Under the pieces are notes generated by a model. It did no database searches. It was not told the DNA's origin and saw only the letters and a program-made list of their open reading frames with translations. Positions 26,268 to 35,396 of a DNA stretch of 64,000 bases are shown here, piece by piece (position 1 is the stretch's first letter; each line of letters starts with the position of its first letter). The stretch spans positions 1 through 64,000 of the forward strand of contig JBKQLU010000076.1 of NCBI GenBank assembly GCA_052326585.1, written 5' to 3'. This stretch comes from JAPLJC01 sp052326585. Its GTDB lineage: Bacteria > Desulfobacterota > Desulfobaccia > Desulfobaccales > 0-14-0-80-60-11. The position numbers and the translations under genes were made by a program.

Positions 26268-27110
26268 ATGTGCGAATTTTGCCATCAGCACGGAGACGGC
26301 CAGAAATGGTATCTGAAGGCGGAGAACTATTCCCAGGAACTTCTTGATAACCTGGAACGCCGCCGTTATCTGGAGGGTTTTGCGAAGCTCGGCAATCTGC
26401 AGGGCGCCGCGCTTGAAGCCGGTTTTCAAAAGGCCCTGCGCGCCCCGGCCTGGCTGCGCCAGTTGATCTACTATTTTCGGGAGAAGCGCCAGCGCCGCGA
26501 TCACTTCGGGCAGGTGGTTCCCCTGGAGGACCTGGCCCAGGTGATGGACCTGGCCGCCTCCATCGTCCGCATTCCCTGCATCTGCCGCAAGATCAATAAA
26601 GGCAAGTCGGACGCCGGCTATTGCTTTGGCCTGGGGCTCGACGCCGAAAAGATGTTGGGTTTCCAGGAGGCCTTCCTGGAAAATTTCCGGCCTGGCCCTG
26701 AAGATGCGCGGGTTGACCGCCTTTCCAAGACGGAGGCCCTCGATTTACATCGCGGCTTCGAAAAGGACGGACTGATTCACACCATCTGGACCTTCAAGAC
26801 TCCCTTCATCGGCGGCATCTGCAACTGCGACCGCGCCGACTGTCTGGCCATGCTCAGTTATCGCTATAATTTTCACGCCTTCTTCCGGGGTGAGTATGTG
26901 GCTGCGGTGAGCCAGGATGCCTGCACCGGCTGCCGGGAATGTCATACCAGGTGCCAGTTTGGGGCCCTGGGCTTCTCAGTGGTGGATCAGAAGACCTTCG
27001 TCGATCCCATGCGCTGCTACGGCTGCGGGATCTGCCGCTCGGCTTGTGAAATGGATGCCATATCCCTGGCGCCGCGGCAGGGCCATCCCATCGCGCATGA
27101 TCTTTGGTGA
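26268..27110 (+). CDS. Cysteine-rich ferredoxin-domain protein
   Basis: The 280-aa protein begins CEFCHQHG, has a central cysteine set (RIPCICRKIN ... GGICNCDRADC), and ends with two ferredoxin motifs, CTGCRECHTRCQFGA and CYGCGICRSACEMDA. This is more cysteines than a plain 2[4Fe-4S] ferredoxin needs, so extra metal or Fe-S sites are likely. An AGGAGGAAAG ribosome binding site precedes the ATG. It lies 63 nt after the MerR gene and 6 nt before the esterase, so all three are one operon. The electron-transfer partner is not visible. Confidence 0.8.
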   Translation: MCEFCHQHGDGQKWYLKAENYSQELLDNLERRRYLEGFAKLGNLQGAALEAGFQKALRAPAWLRQLIYYFREKRQRRDHFGQVVPLEDLAQVMDLAASIVRIPCICRKINKGKSDAGYCFGLGLDAEKMLGFQEAFLENFRPGPEDARVDRLSKTEALDLHRGFEKDGLIHTIWTFKTPFIGGICNCDRADCLAMLSYRYNFHAFFRGEYVAAVSQDACTGCRECHTRCQFGALGFSVVDQKTFVDPMRCYGCGICRSACEMDAISLAPRQGHPIAHDLW

Positions 27111-27116
27111 TTCCAG

Positions 27117-27989
27117 ATGATGGGGCCTGGGGATCATCAGGGGGAACTCGAGGTTGACAACCTGAGGCGGACCTATTATCTGCACATTCCCCACTCCTAT
27201 GATGCCAGCCGGCCCACCCCGCTGGTTCTGGCTTTCCATGGCCGCTGGGGCACTGGCAGGCAAATGGCGAAGCTCACCAACTTTTCCGGCCTGGCCGAGA
27301 AGCGGGGCTTTGTGGTGGTGTATCCGGACGGGTTCGAGCGTTCCTGGAACGCCGGTCATGGGACCGGAAAGGCGGAGGCCCAAGGGGTGGATGATGTAAA
27401 GTTCACCGCGCGGCTGATCGATGCACTGCGGCAGACGCTCAACCTCGACGGCCGGCGGGTCTATGCCACCGGTTTTTCCAATGGCGCGACCCTGGTCCAG
27501 CGCCTGGCGTGTGAACTATCGGACCGGATTGCCGCCATTGCCGCAGTATCAGGAACCATTGCCCCCCAGATAGGACGGAGCTGCCACCCGAAGCGGCCGG
27601 TTGCCGTGCTGCAAATCCATGGCAGCGCCGATCCGTTCGTCCCCTGGGAGGGCGGGCGCACCAAAGGGGGAGGATTGGTAGAATCGGTGGCGGCCACGGT
27701 CGCAGGTTGGGTGGCGCGTGATCAGTGTGCTCCCCGGGCGGAAGAGTCAGATATGGGCGGGGGGGTGCTGTGCGCAGCTTATCGGCCGGCGGGTGCCCAG
27801 GCGGCCATGGTGGTAGTCTGCCGGGTTGAGGGGGGAGGCCACACCTGGCCCGGCGGAGATCAATATCTGCCGGAGAAGGTCATCGGCGCCACCAATCGTT
27901 CCTGGAACGCCAGTGAAGCTATCTGGGACTTTTTCCTAGCGCATCCCCTGCATGAGCCCGGCGACCCTCCGGCCGGCAATCGAGAATGA
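27117..27989 (+). CDS. PHB-depolymerase/LpqC-family alpha/beta-hydrolase
   Basis: The 290-aa protein shows the esterase PHB family features: LVLAFHGRWGTGRQM oxyanion segment, VVYPDGFERSWN, the nucleophile elbow YATGFSNGATL (GFSNG serine), then LQIHGSADPFVPWEGG with the catalytic aspartate and GGGHTWPGG with the histidine. No export signal is seen, so an intracellular ester (acyl or feruloyl type, or short PHB oligomer) is likely. Two adjacent ATGs are possible starts (27117, 27120). It is the last gene of the MerR/Fe-S operon. Confidence 0.88.
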   Translation: MMGPGDHQGELEVDNLRRTYYLHIPHSYDASRPTPLVLAFHGRWGTGRQMAKLTNFSGLAEKRGFVVVYPDGFERSWNAGHGTGKAEAQGVDDVKFTARLIDALRQTLNLDGRRVYATGFSNGATLVQRLACELSDRIAAIAAVSGTIAPQIGRSCHPKRPVAVLQIHGSADPFVPWEGGRTKGGGLVESVAATVAGWVARDQCAPRAEESDMGGGVLCAAYRPAGAQAAMVVVCRVEGGGHTWPGGDQYLPEKVIGATNRSWNASEAIWDFFLAHPLHEPGDPPAGNRE

Positions 27990-28102
27990 ACCGTTTTCGT
28001 GGTTCCCTAACCTGGGGCGCCCTTCCGGGCTATCCCAGGGCCGACTTGCCGTAATTACCCTCCTATAACCAACACCTGGTCAGCAAAATTCTCTTTTCAG
28101 TT

Positions 28103-29422
28103 TTAATCCCTCTGGCTGCCTAAAACCTCTTGAGGCGGAACGAAAGGAATATCCGGCCGCATGAAGAGGCACAGAACCGCACCGATGACACAGATAGCAA
28201 TGGTCAGATAGAAGGCGACATCCCAATTCTTAAAGTGGTCGATCACCCAGCCGAAGACGATGGGCGAAATCACTCCGGCGATGGCGAAGCCGGAGTTCAT
28301 GATGCCGCTGCCGATACCGGCATACTCATGGGAGATATCCATGGGAACGGCCCAAATCGGCCCACAAACGGCCTCCGAGCAGAAGAAAGTGCCAAAAAGG
28401 AACAGGGTAACCAGGGTGAGGTCGCGGGTAAACAGGGTGGCCGTGAGGAACCCGGCCGCCAGCAACAGACAGATGGCGATAAAGACATTGCGCGCCAGCC
28501 GTTTGTTGCCGGTTCTCACCAATATCCAATCAGACAATATGCCTCCCACGCTATCGCCAATAACCCCGGCGATGAGAGCGAAGGCGGAATGCAAGGCTGA
28601 AGATTTTAAGTTCAGGTGAAAACGAGTCATGAAATAGAGGGGAATCCAGGACAGAAAGACCCAGAGCATCCAGCCGTAGGTAAAATCCACCAGGGTCACC
28701 GGGAGGATGCGCTTTATCAGCGGCCACCAGGGAGTGCGGGCATGGCGCACCGCCTTAGAGGGGGGCACCAGCTCGGCCACTTCGGCCGCGGTAATATGCG
28801 GATGGTCCCGGGGGTCTTCGGTAAAATGAAACCACCAGAAGGCAAGCCAGGCCAGGGTTATAACGGCGCACACCCAAAAGGATAGCCGCCAGCCGGACAG
28901 CGCAATGCACCAGGCCACAATGAGCGGCGCCAGGGCGCCTCCCAAGCGAGCCGCAGCGTGGGTCACACCTTGAATGTAGCCGTAGCGCTTCCCGGAATAC
29001 CAGTGTTTCATCCCCTGGGTGGCGGCGGAAAAGACCGGCCCTTCACCAATGCCGACAAAGAGCCGGGCCGCGAATAGGGTCGCCAGGCCCACGACGATGC
29101 CGCTGAAGAAGGTGGCCACCCCTGCCACCAGGACGCAAAGGGCCAGGGTGAGCTTGGCCCCGATTTTATTGGCCGACCAGCCGCCGACCCATTGTCCGAT
29201 CAGGTATGGCCAGGAGAAGGCCGAGAAGGCCAGGCCCAGCTCGACGTGGGACAGTTTAAAATCCTTGATTATCGAGTTGGCGGCCATGGCAATGTTCACC
29301 CGGTCCAGATACATCAGGAAGTACAGGGAACAGAAAACCACGGTCATCATGGTCGAGGTGCTCAGCCAACGCTTTTTCAGCGCACCAGGGCCGGCGGGAC
29401 TTTGCGCATCATTATTGGCCAT
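28103..29422 (-). CDS. MFS transporter, anion:cation symporter (ACS) type
   Basis: The 439-aa protein has 12 predicted membrane segments and the MFS loop motif after segment 2 (GGWSANKIGAKLTL). Its opening (FCSLYFLMYLDRVNIAMAANSI) matches ACS-family transporters for sugar acids and other organic anions. It is the last gene of the catabolic island transcribed leftwards, 141 nt after the acyl-CoA ligase, and probably imports the island's carboxylate substrate or a related anion. Confidence 0.88.
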   Translation of the reverse strand: MANNDAQSPAGPGALKKRWLSTSTMMTVVFCSLYFLMYLDRVNIAMAANSIIKDFKLSHVELGLAFSAFSWPYLIGQWVGGWSANKIGAKLTLALCVLVAGVATFFSGIVVGLATLFAARLFVGIGEGPVFSAATQGMKHWYSGKRYGYIQGVTHAAARLGGALAPLIVAWCIALSGWRLSFWVCAVITLAWLAFWWFHFTEDPRDHPHITAAEVAELVPPSKAVRHARTPWWPLIKRILPVTLVDFTYGWMLWVFLSWIPLYFMTRFHLNLKSSALHSAFALIAGVIGDSVGGILSDWILVRTGNKRLARNVFIAICLLLAAGFLTATLFTRDLTLVTLFLFGTFFCSEAVCGPIWAVPMDISHEYAGIGSGIMNSGFAIAGVISPIVFGWVIDHFKNWDVAFYLTIAICVIGAVLCLFMRPDIPFVPPQEVLGSQRD

Positions 29423-29563
29423 GTGTGGTCCTCCTAAAACCCTCTATAACTCTAGGTGAGATTCTTGGTTCTCTGCCTGCCGGGGGAACCTGACCAGACC
29501 GCCTCTCCTCAATCCGGTGTCAGGAAAACCCAGGCAGGGACACTCGTCAGCCAGATCTTCATG

Positions 29564-31084
29564 TTAAGATTCTATCCCGACAATATCTTTTAACTTGAGC
29601 CGTTGAACCTTTCCGGATGGGCCCTTGGGCAACTCTTCGATCTGGATAATGAGCTTGGGAGTCTTGTATCTCCCCAAATGATGCAGGCAATGTTCTCTCA
29701 GTTCCGGTTCGGAAACGGAGCAATCGGGTCTCAGGGTGTAGCATACCATTATCTCTTCTCCGTAGTGTTTATCCGGTATGCCCACGGCCGCCGCGTCCTG
29801 GATGGCGGGGTGCAGATAGAAACATTCATCGATCTCGCGGGGGGCGATGTTTTCCCCCCCCTTGATGATAAGTTCCTTTAGGCGCCCGGTAACAAAGACG
29901 AAGTTATCCTCGTCCAGATAGCCCAGGTCTCCCGTATGGAACCAACCGTCGGCATCCAAGGCCTCTGCGGTTTTGGCCGCATCCTTGTAATACTCCTTCA
30001 TCACGCAGTCGCCTTTAATCAAGATTTCCCCGGGGGTACGCCGGGGAACTTCATTGCCCTGGCGGTCGATGATTTTAGCCTGGCAGCCTACGGGCTGACC
30101 GGGAGAGCCGATTTTGCGTTTGGCAGGGTCCAGGGGGTTGGAGAAAATCGGGGCGGCGGTCTCGGTAATCCCCATGGTTTCCACAATACTACAACGGAAC
30201 TTTTTCTCGAATTCCTTTTGCAAGGAGGGGGGCAGGGGCGCAGAGGCAGAACGTCCGAAGCGCAGTCGGCTCAAATCATAACCTTTACCTTCGATGTCGG
30301 TGCCGCTGACCAGGTAGGAGACGATGGTGGGGACCACGGAGAGCCAGGTGCAGTGGTATTCCGACAGGAGTGGCCAAAAGGAGGTGACGGAAAACTTCTC
30401 CGGGACCACGATGGAAGACCCGCTCACCAGCGGACCCATGATCGAGACGATCTCGGCGTTGATATGATAGATGGCCAGCGATACCAAGCCCCGGTCTTCC
30501 GGCGTCAAAGAGTGAGCCAGGGTGACGTTCTCCCCGCCGGCGACCATGTTTTTGTGGGTCAGAATGACTCCCTTGGGGACGCCGGTGGTGCCCGAGGTAT
30601 AAAGCAGGATGGCCGGATCGTCCTCCTTTACCGTGGGCAATTTATGCCCGGCCAGGTCTTCATCAGGAAAGATTTCCCGGGCGCCTTTATCGATGACCAT
30701 GATCTGGATATCTTTAGATGCCTTCCCGACTGCTTCCTCCAGGCGTTGTCGATTCTGCTCCGTCACGAAAACGAGCTTGGGTTCGGCGTGGCCCAAAATA
30801 TAAGCTAATTGGCTGGGTTGAGCCAAAACATTGAGGGGAGCAACGACCAGGCCGGAATACATGGCGCCCACGAAGATCTTGACGGGCTGGTAGCCGTTCC
30901 CCATGAAAAGAGAGACCCGGTCACCTTTCTTAATACCCCTCTTTAAAAGTTGTTTTCCCAGCTTGATGGAAGACTCTTTGATTTGCCCAAAAGTGAGTTC
31001 CAACTGCGGTTCCGGAGCGAACATAAAGACCTTGTCAGGCTGCAACTTCGCCTGCTTATCCACGATAAATCTTACCGAACGCAT
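29564..31084 (-). CDS. AMP-forming acyl-CoA synthetase
   Basis: The 506-aa adenylate-forming enzyme activates a carboxylic acid to its CoA thioester using ATP. Motifs are complete: LLYTSGTTGVPKGVILTHKN (P-loop), ETMGITETAAPIFSNP (adenine site), DGWFHTGDLGYLDEDNFVFVTGRLKELI (core motif), and the C-terminal lysine in PKGPSGKVQRLKL. The acyl chain cannot be read from sequence. Within the island it would activate the acid released by the amidase next to it, which is 61 nt upstream. Confidence 0.92.
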   Translation of the reverse strand: MRSVRFIVDKQAKLQPDKVFMFAPEPQLELTFGQIKESSIKLGKQLLKRGIKKGDRVSLFMGNGYQPVKIFVGAMYSGLVVAPLNVLAQPSQLAYILGHAEPKLVFVTEQNRQRLEEAVGKASKDIQIMVIDKGAREIFPDEDLAGHKLPTVKEDDPAILLYTSGTTGVPKGVILTHKNMVAGGENVTLAHSLTPEDRGLVSLAIYHINAEIVSIMGPLVSGSSIVVPEKFSVTSFWPLLSEYHCTWLSVVPTIVSYLVSGTDIEGKGYDLSRLRFGRSASAPLPPSLQKEFEKKFRCSIVETMGITETAAPIFSNPLDPAKRKIGSPGQPVGCQAKIIDRQGNEVPRRTPGEILIKGDCVMKEYYKDAAKTAEALDADGWFHTGDLGYLDEDNFVFVTGRLKELIIKGGENIAPREIDECFYLHPAIQDAAAVGIPDKHYGEEIMVCYTLRPDCSVSEPELREHCLHHLGRYKTPKLIIQIEELPKGPSGKVQRLKLKDIVGIES

Positions 31085-31145
31085 GGCCTTATTCTCCTTT
31101 TTTATGAAAATGACAAATGGCTTGCAGGCCCCGCCCTCGTTCCCC

Positions 31146-32708
31146 TCAAACGAGCGGTTTTTCGTTGTAAACCGGGGGCCGGCGTTTATGAAATGGCGTG
31201 GCGGCCTCGAAGGCGGCCGCTATCCTCAAGAGCAGCGGCTCCTGGAAATGGTCTCCGACAATCAACAGTCCGATGGGCAGGCCATTGGTGCTGAACCCGC
31301 ACGGCACGGATACACAGGGGGTGGCCAGGAAACTGAAGGGCAGCGTGAATTGCCATCCTTGGGCATAAGCGTCGGCCCCGGCCGCCAGCGGCGGCGGCAG
31401 CATCGGCAGCGTGGGGGTGAGGAGGGCATCGATCTGGGTAAAGGCCTCCTTGATCTGGGCTATTTGGTAAGGGCGTTCCTGCTGGATCTTGTCATAGGTG
31501 GCCCGGGGGATTTTAGCCCCGGTATCGAGGTTTTTCTGGACAAAGGCCCCGAACTCCTTTTGCCGTTCCCCGGCGGCGCGGAACTGGTCGCCCAGGATCT
31601 GGTTGAATTCGTAAAGCAGCATATTGTTGAACAAGGCCCGGTAATCGAGAGAGACCAGAACCGGAATTTCGATTGTCGTTATCTGGGCGCCAAGTTTTTT
31701 GAAGGTTTCGGTGGCCGCCTGGACTGCGGCGGCGACCTGGGGGTCGATGTTCTTGAAGGTGTAGTCCTTCACAATGCCGATGCGCAGGCCTTTGACGCCC
31801 TTCTGAAGCTGGGCGGCATAACTGCCCCGCAGTTGATAGAGGGACGAGTGCTGGTCATGGGGGTCAAAGCCCGCCATGCCATCCATCAGCAGCGCGGTAT
31901 CAGCCACGGTTCTGGCCAGGGGCCCGGCGGTATCAAGGCTATAGGCCCGCGGATAGATCCCGGCCAGACTCACGAGCCCGTAAGTCGGGCGCAGGCCCAC
32001 GAGGCTGCACCATCCGGCCGGCACCCGAATGGAGCCGCCGGTGTCGGTCCCGGTGCCCCCCAGGCAAAGGCCGGCCGCGATAGCCGCCGCGGTGCCGCTG
32101 GAGGAACCGCCGGGAGAGAGGCTCAAGTTCCAGGGATTATGGATATCGCCATAAAACTGATTTTGCCCCGATATGCCGGCGGCAAACTCGTTCATGTTGG
32201 TCTTGCCGAGGATGACCACTCCGGCGGCCTTGAGCTTGCTCACCGCGGCGGCATCTTCCTTGGGGATTCTCTGCTTGAAGAATTGGGACCCCACCGTGGT
32301 GGGAACCCCCGTGGTGTCGTAGATGTCCTTGACCACGATGGGTATGCCGTGCAGAGGCCCCCGGTCCTTACCCGCCTTCAGCTCGGCATCCAGGGCGCTG
32401 GCAGACGCCAGGGCCTGCTCTGCCATAATGGTGATGAATGCATTCAGCTCAGGTTGCAGCTTTTTGATGTTTTCCAGGTAGTTCCGGGTTAAAGCCTCCG
32501 AGGTGAGGGTGCCCTGGCGCAGCATCTTGCCGGCCTTGGGTATGTAACCGGTCAACTTCCCAGGCGTTCCGGATTTGGCCCCGGCGCCTGCCTGCTTTTC
32601 TCCCGCGGCCAGCGCCGGCACGCCGAAGGTTCCTAATACAGCCCCGGATGCCGCAGTGATGCCGGCAATCTGGATGAACCTCCTTCTGGACAATCTTTGG
32701 CCCATCAT
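31146..32708 (-). CDS. Tat-signal amidase (amidase-signature family)
   Basis: The 520-aa precursor starts with a twin-arginine signal (RLSRRRFIQIAGITAASGAVLG, cleavage near PALAAGE), so it probably works in the periplasm. The amidase-signature core shows the catalytic Lys in PIVVKDIYDT, the SPGGSSSGTAAAI serine cluster and GTDTGGSIR. It is a GatA-like fold but without GatB/GatC neighbours and exported, so it is a catabolic amidase, not a tRNA amidotransferase. It would release a carboxylate from an amide before uptake and CoA activation by the adjacent genes. Confidence 0.92.
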   Translation of the reverse strand: MMGQRLSRRRFIQIAGITAASGAVLGTFGVPALAAGEKQAGAGAKSGTPGKLTGYIPKAGKMLRQGTLTSEALTRNYLENIKKLQPELNAFITIMAEQALASASALDAELKAGKDRGPLHGIPIVVKDIYDTTGVPTTVGSQFFKQRIPKEDAAAVSKLKAAGVVILGKTNMNEFAAGISGQNQFYGDIHNPWNLSLSPGGSSSGTAAAIAAGLCLGGTGTDTGGSIRVPAGWCSLVGLRPTYGLVSLAGIYPRAYSLDTAGPLARTVADTALLMDGMAGFDPHDQHSSLYQLRGSYAAQLQKGVKGLRIGIVKDYTFKNIDPQVAAAVQAATETFKKLGAQITTIEIPVLVSLDYRALFNNMLLYEFNQILGDQFRAAGERQKEFGAFVQKNLDTGAKIPRATYDKIQQERPYQIAQIKEAFTQIDALLTPTLPMLPPPLAAGADAYAQGWQFTLPFSFLATPCVSVPCGFSTNGLPIGLLIVGDHFQEPLLLRIAAAFEAATPFHKRRPPVYNEKPLV

Positions 32709-32812
32709 GACCTCCCTTGTCGGTCCGGAGAGCTTTCTCGGGTCCGAGGCCGGTCATGGGCGCCTGGCCAGGTTCAGCCAAGACCGGTCCCCGGCCCGAG
32801 TTTTGGCAATCT

Positions 32813-33352
32813 TCAGATCGATTTATAGCCCAATTCAAAGGCCTGCTGATTCTCCTCTTTGAATTTGGGAATGATGTTCAGCAGGCTTTCCAGAAGAACT
32901 TCCTTCTTTATGGCCCCATCCTCTTCAAGGATCTTGGCAATGGCTCCCAGCACTATGGAGTTGCTGAACAGGGGTTTGCCGAAATTGTCCATCGCCAGCT
33001 TTTTGGCCGGCAGGGCCCTTTGTGAACAGGTCAGCCGGCCGTCGACCTCCTCCACGAAGTCCGGATCATAGATGATCAGCCCATTATCGGCCACGGTGTG
33101 TTTAAAGCGGTTATAGGCGGCTGAAGAAAGGGCGATGAGATAGTCGGGACATTCGCACATGGGACTATCGACCACCTCTTTGGCCAACACCACCTGACTT
33201 CTGACATAGCCGCCGCGCATTTCAGTGCCATGGCTTTTCAGCATGGTGACCCGGAGACCTTGCTTCACCCCGGCTTCTCCCAGGATCTGGCCCAGCCGCA
33301 CCACGCCCTGGCCTCCAAAGCCGCTCGCCACCACCTCTATTCTGTCTCTCAT
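32813..33352 (-). CDS. 2-oxoacid:acceptor oxidoreductase gamma subunit
   Basis: The 179-aa protein has the gamma-domain fold of pyruvate/2-oxoglutarate ferredoxin oxidoreductases: GFGGQGVVRLGQILGEAG at the N-terminus, MLKSHGTEMRGGYVRSQVVL and the late SNSIVLGAIAKILEEDG. It starts inside the last codons of the beta subunit (4-nt overlap). With alpha, beta and the NADH/FAD subunit it forms one complex that oxidatively decarboxylates a 2-oxoacid to an acyl-CoA. Confidence 0.93.
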   Translation of the reverse strand: MRDRIEVVASGFGGQGVVRLGQILGEAGVKQGLRVTMLKSHGTEMRGGYVRSQVVLAKEVVDSPMCECPDYLIALSSAAYNRFKHTVADNGLIIYDPDFVEEVDGRLTCSQRALPAKKLAMDNFGKPLFSNSIVLGAIAKILEEDGAIKKEVLLESLLNIIPKFKEENQQAFELGYKSI

Positions 33353-34203
33353 AGCGTGCCGGTCCTCCTGATCTTGTCGGTTGCCCCCCAGACCAATTCG
33401 GAAAATTCGGGCCTGGAATTGCTGGCATCATGCCAGATGCCGGTGGCCCAAATGGTCTCCGGGGTCTCCTGGCCCAGGGGTGCAGTATGTTTTTTGAACC
33501 ACCGGAAAATTTCCACCGGCACCCGGGACCCCAGATGCTTCATGGCAAAGTTGGTGACACAGGGATGAGGCATGTGCACCAGCGAGAAGCCCCGGTTCAG
33601 GATGGCTTTCTTAACACTCGCCACCGCCGCGAAGCCGTCCGCCAAGACCACGTGGCGGGCCAGGAAGGTGGCGCCGGCTCCTTTTAAGATATACATCACA
33701 TCCATACCTTCGCTCATCAGGTTGGGCTCGAACATGCCGTATGGGCTGGAATCGGTCTTTACCCCCATGGGGGTCGTGAAGCCGAATTGACCGCCGGTGG
33801 ACTGGTATCCCAGGTTATCGTGCACGATGACCGTGATATCGGCATTGACCCGGGCGGCGTGGATCAGGTGCATGAGGCCGATGCCGAAGGCGTCCCCATC
33901 ACCGACGCTCAGGACGATCTTCTTTTCCGGGGGCAGGGCGATGCGCAGGCCCCGGGCAATAGCGTAAGCCCGGCCGTGGGTTCCGGCGAAGCCGTCGCCT
34001 TTAAAGGTGGCAAAGGTCTGCCGGCCGGCGCAGCCGATGGAGGTGCCCCAGATAACATCCGCCGTACGTAATCTCAGCTCCTTAAAGGCCTGGATCACCA
34101 CCTTATGGTTCATTCCCAGCCCGCAGCCGGAGCAGGCGGTACTGGGGATTTTCCGGGGGCGCAAATATTCTTCGATCAAACTGCTGGCAAAATATAGTTC
34201 CAT
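33349..34203 (-). CDS. 2-oxoacid:acceptor oxidoreductase beta (TPP-binding) subunit
   Basis: The start is chosen at ATG 34203, with GGAGG 8 nt upstream and a TGATG overlap with the alpha stop; the longer frame from 34218 is less likely. The ~284-aa protein carries the thiamine pyrophosphate motif (GDGDAFGIGLMHLIHAARVNADITVIVHDN) and N-terminal CSGCGLG cysteines that bind a cluster in KorB-like subunits. Substrate type is not decided; KorB, VorB and phenylglyoxylate-type enzymes look alike at this level. Confidence 0.93.
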   Translation of the reverse strand: MELYFASSLIEEYLRPRKIPSTACSGCGLGMNHKVVIQAFKELRLRTADVIWGTSIGCAGRQTFATFKGDGFAGTHGRAYAIARGLRIALPPEKKIVLSVGDGDAFGIGLMHLIHAARVNADITVIVHDNLGYQSTGGQFGFTTPMGVKTDSSPYGMFEPNLMSEGMDVMYILKGAGATFLARHVVLADGFAAVASVKKAILNRGFSLVHMPHPCVTNFAMKHLGSRVPVEIFRWFKKHTAPLGQETPETIWATGIWHDASNSRPEFSELVWGATDKIRRTGTL

Positions 34204-35378
34204 CACCAAGCCTCCCATTCCCAGCCATTCCGCTGCAGAGGCTGGTCTTTTAAGATCTTGTCAAAGGTTTCCAGCAGGTCTTTATTGGTGGGCAGATCCC
34301 CGCAGATGCCCAGGAAGTGCACCTCGGAGTCATGCGGGACCGCCCGCTGGATCTCCCGCACCAGTTGCCCATCCCAATTGAGCTCCACGGCCAGGTACTT
34401 GGCCTTTCTGGTGAAGTGTTCGTCAGGAAAGGGCCACAGATTAATGAGCCGCAGAGAGCCAACTTTCATGCCCTGGCTGCGGGCCCGGCCTACCGCGGTG
34501 TTCACCACCCGGGAGGGAGTGCCGTAGGAGACGACGACCAAATCCGGATCGTCATCCATGAACTTTTTCTCGTAATGGTGGTTAAAGAGTTGCCGGTTAT
34601 TCCGCACCTTGTAAATGAGACGGTAGGCATGCTTGTGGTGGTCTTCCACCTCTTCGATATCGTAGCCCTGTTCGGTCGGCGTCCAGTCGGAACAGAGGCC
34701 GCCGGTGTCTTTGCCCATCTGCACCGGAGGGATATCCAGTGCATCCGTGGCTGGATAAAAATCAGGGCCAGGGTGAAACTTCCGGGGCTGGAAGCGGAAT
34801 CCCATCTCTTTCATTTCCGCTTCGGTTTCGGGGATCGAAATGTCCTCCCAGCCATCGGTGATGAGCTGGTCAGCCAGAATCGTGACCGGCATGCGCAGCC
34901 GTTCGGAGAGGTAGAAGGCCTCAATGACCATGGCCATGGCTTCTTGAGCCGAGTTCGGCGCCAGGACCACGTTCTCGAAATTGCCGCCTTGGGTGGGATA
35001 GCGGGTATTGTAAAACTCGCCCTGGCCGGGGGCCCCGGTAATCCCGGATACCGGACCCACCCGGCCGGAGTTCAGGACCACCATGGGCATCTCACATCCC
35101 AGGGCCCAGCCATAGGGATCCGCATAAAGAATGAAGCCTGGGCCGGAGGTCGCGGTCATGGCCTTCATGCCTCCCAGCGACGCCCCGATACAGAGGTGCA
35201 TGGCGGCACACTCGTCTTCGGCCTGCAGGTACACCCCGCCCACCTGCGGGAGGCGCAGGCTCATGGATTCAGCTAATTCAGTAGCCGGGGTAATCGGGTA
35301 TCCGGCAAAGAAGCGGCAGCCGCCGATGATGGCTCCCTCGGCAATGGCGAAATTTCCAGTTTCCAAAAAGCGTTTCAT
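34203..35378 (-). CDS. 2-oxoacid:acceptor oxidoreductase alpha subunit
   Basis: The 391-aa subunit shows GNFAIAEGAIIGGCRFFAGYPITPATELAE at the N-terminus and ATSGPGFILYADPYGWALGCEMPMVV, both typical of KorA/VorA alpha chains, followed by the transketolase C-terminal domain (DDDPDLVVVSYGTPSRV). It lies 18 nt after the NADH/FAD subunit and overlaps the beta start, so the four genes are coupled. Confidence 0.93.
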   Translation of the reverse strand: MKRFLETGNFAIAEGAIIGGCRFFAGYPITPATELAESMSLRLPQVGGVYLQAEDECAAMHLCIGASLGGMKAMTATSGPGFILYADPYGWALGCEMPMVVLNSGRVGPVSGITGAPGQGEFYNTRYPTQGGNFENVVLAPNSAQEAMAMVIEAFYLSERLRMPVTILADQLITDGWEDISIPETEAEMKEMGFRFQPRKFHPGPDFYPATDALDIPPVQMGKDTGGLCSDWTPTEQGYDIEEVEDHHKHAYRLIYKVRNNRQLFNHHYEKKFMDDDPDLVVVSYGTPSRVVNTAVGRARSQGMKVGSLRLINLWPFPDEHFTRKAKYLAVELNWDGQLVREIQRAVPHDSEVHFLGICGDLPTNKDLLETFDKILKDQPLQRNGWEWEAW

Positions 35379-35396
35379 ATGATTTCTCCTTGGTTT

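Noticed and set aside
30903..32492. 529-codon plus-strand frame
   Set aside because: Lies across the acyl-CoA ligase and amidase genes on the opposite strand, both with complete motifs; the frame has no recognisable domain.
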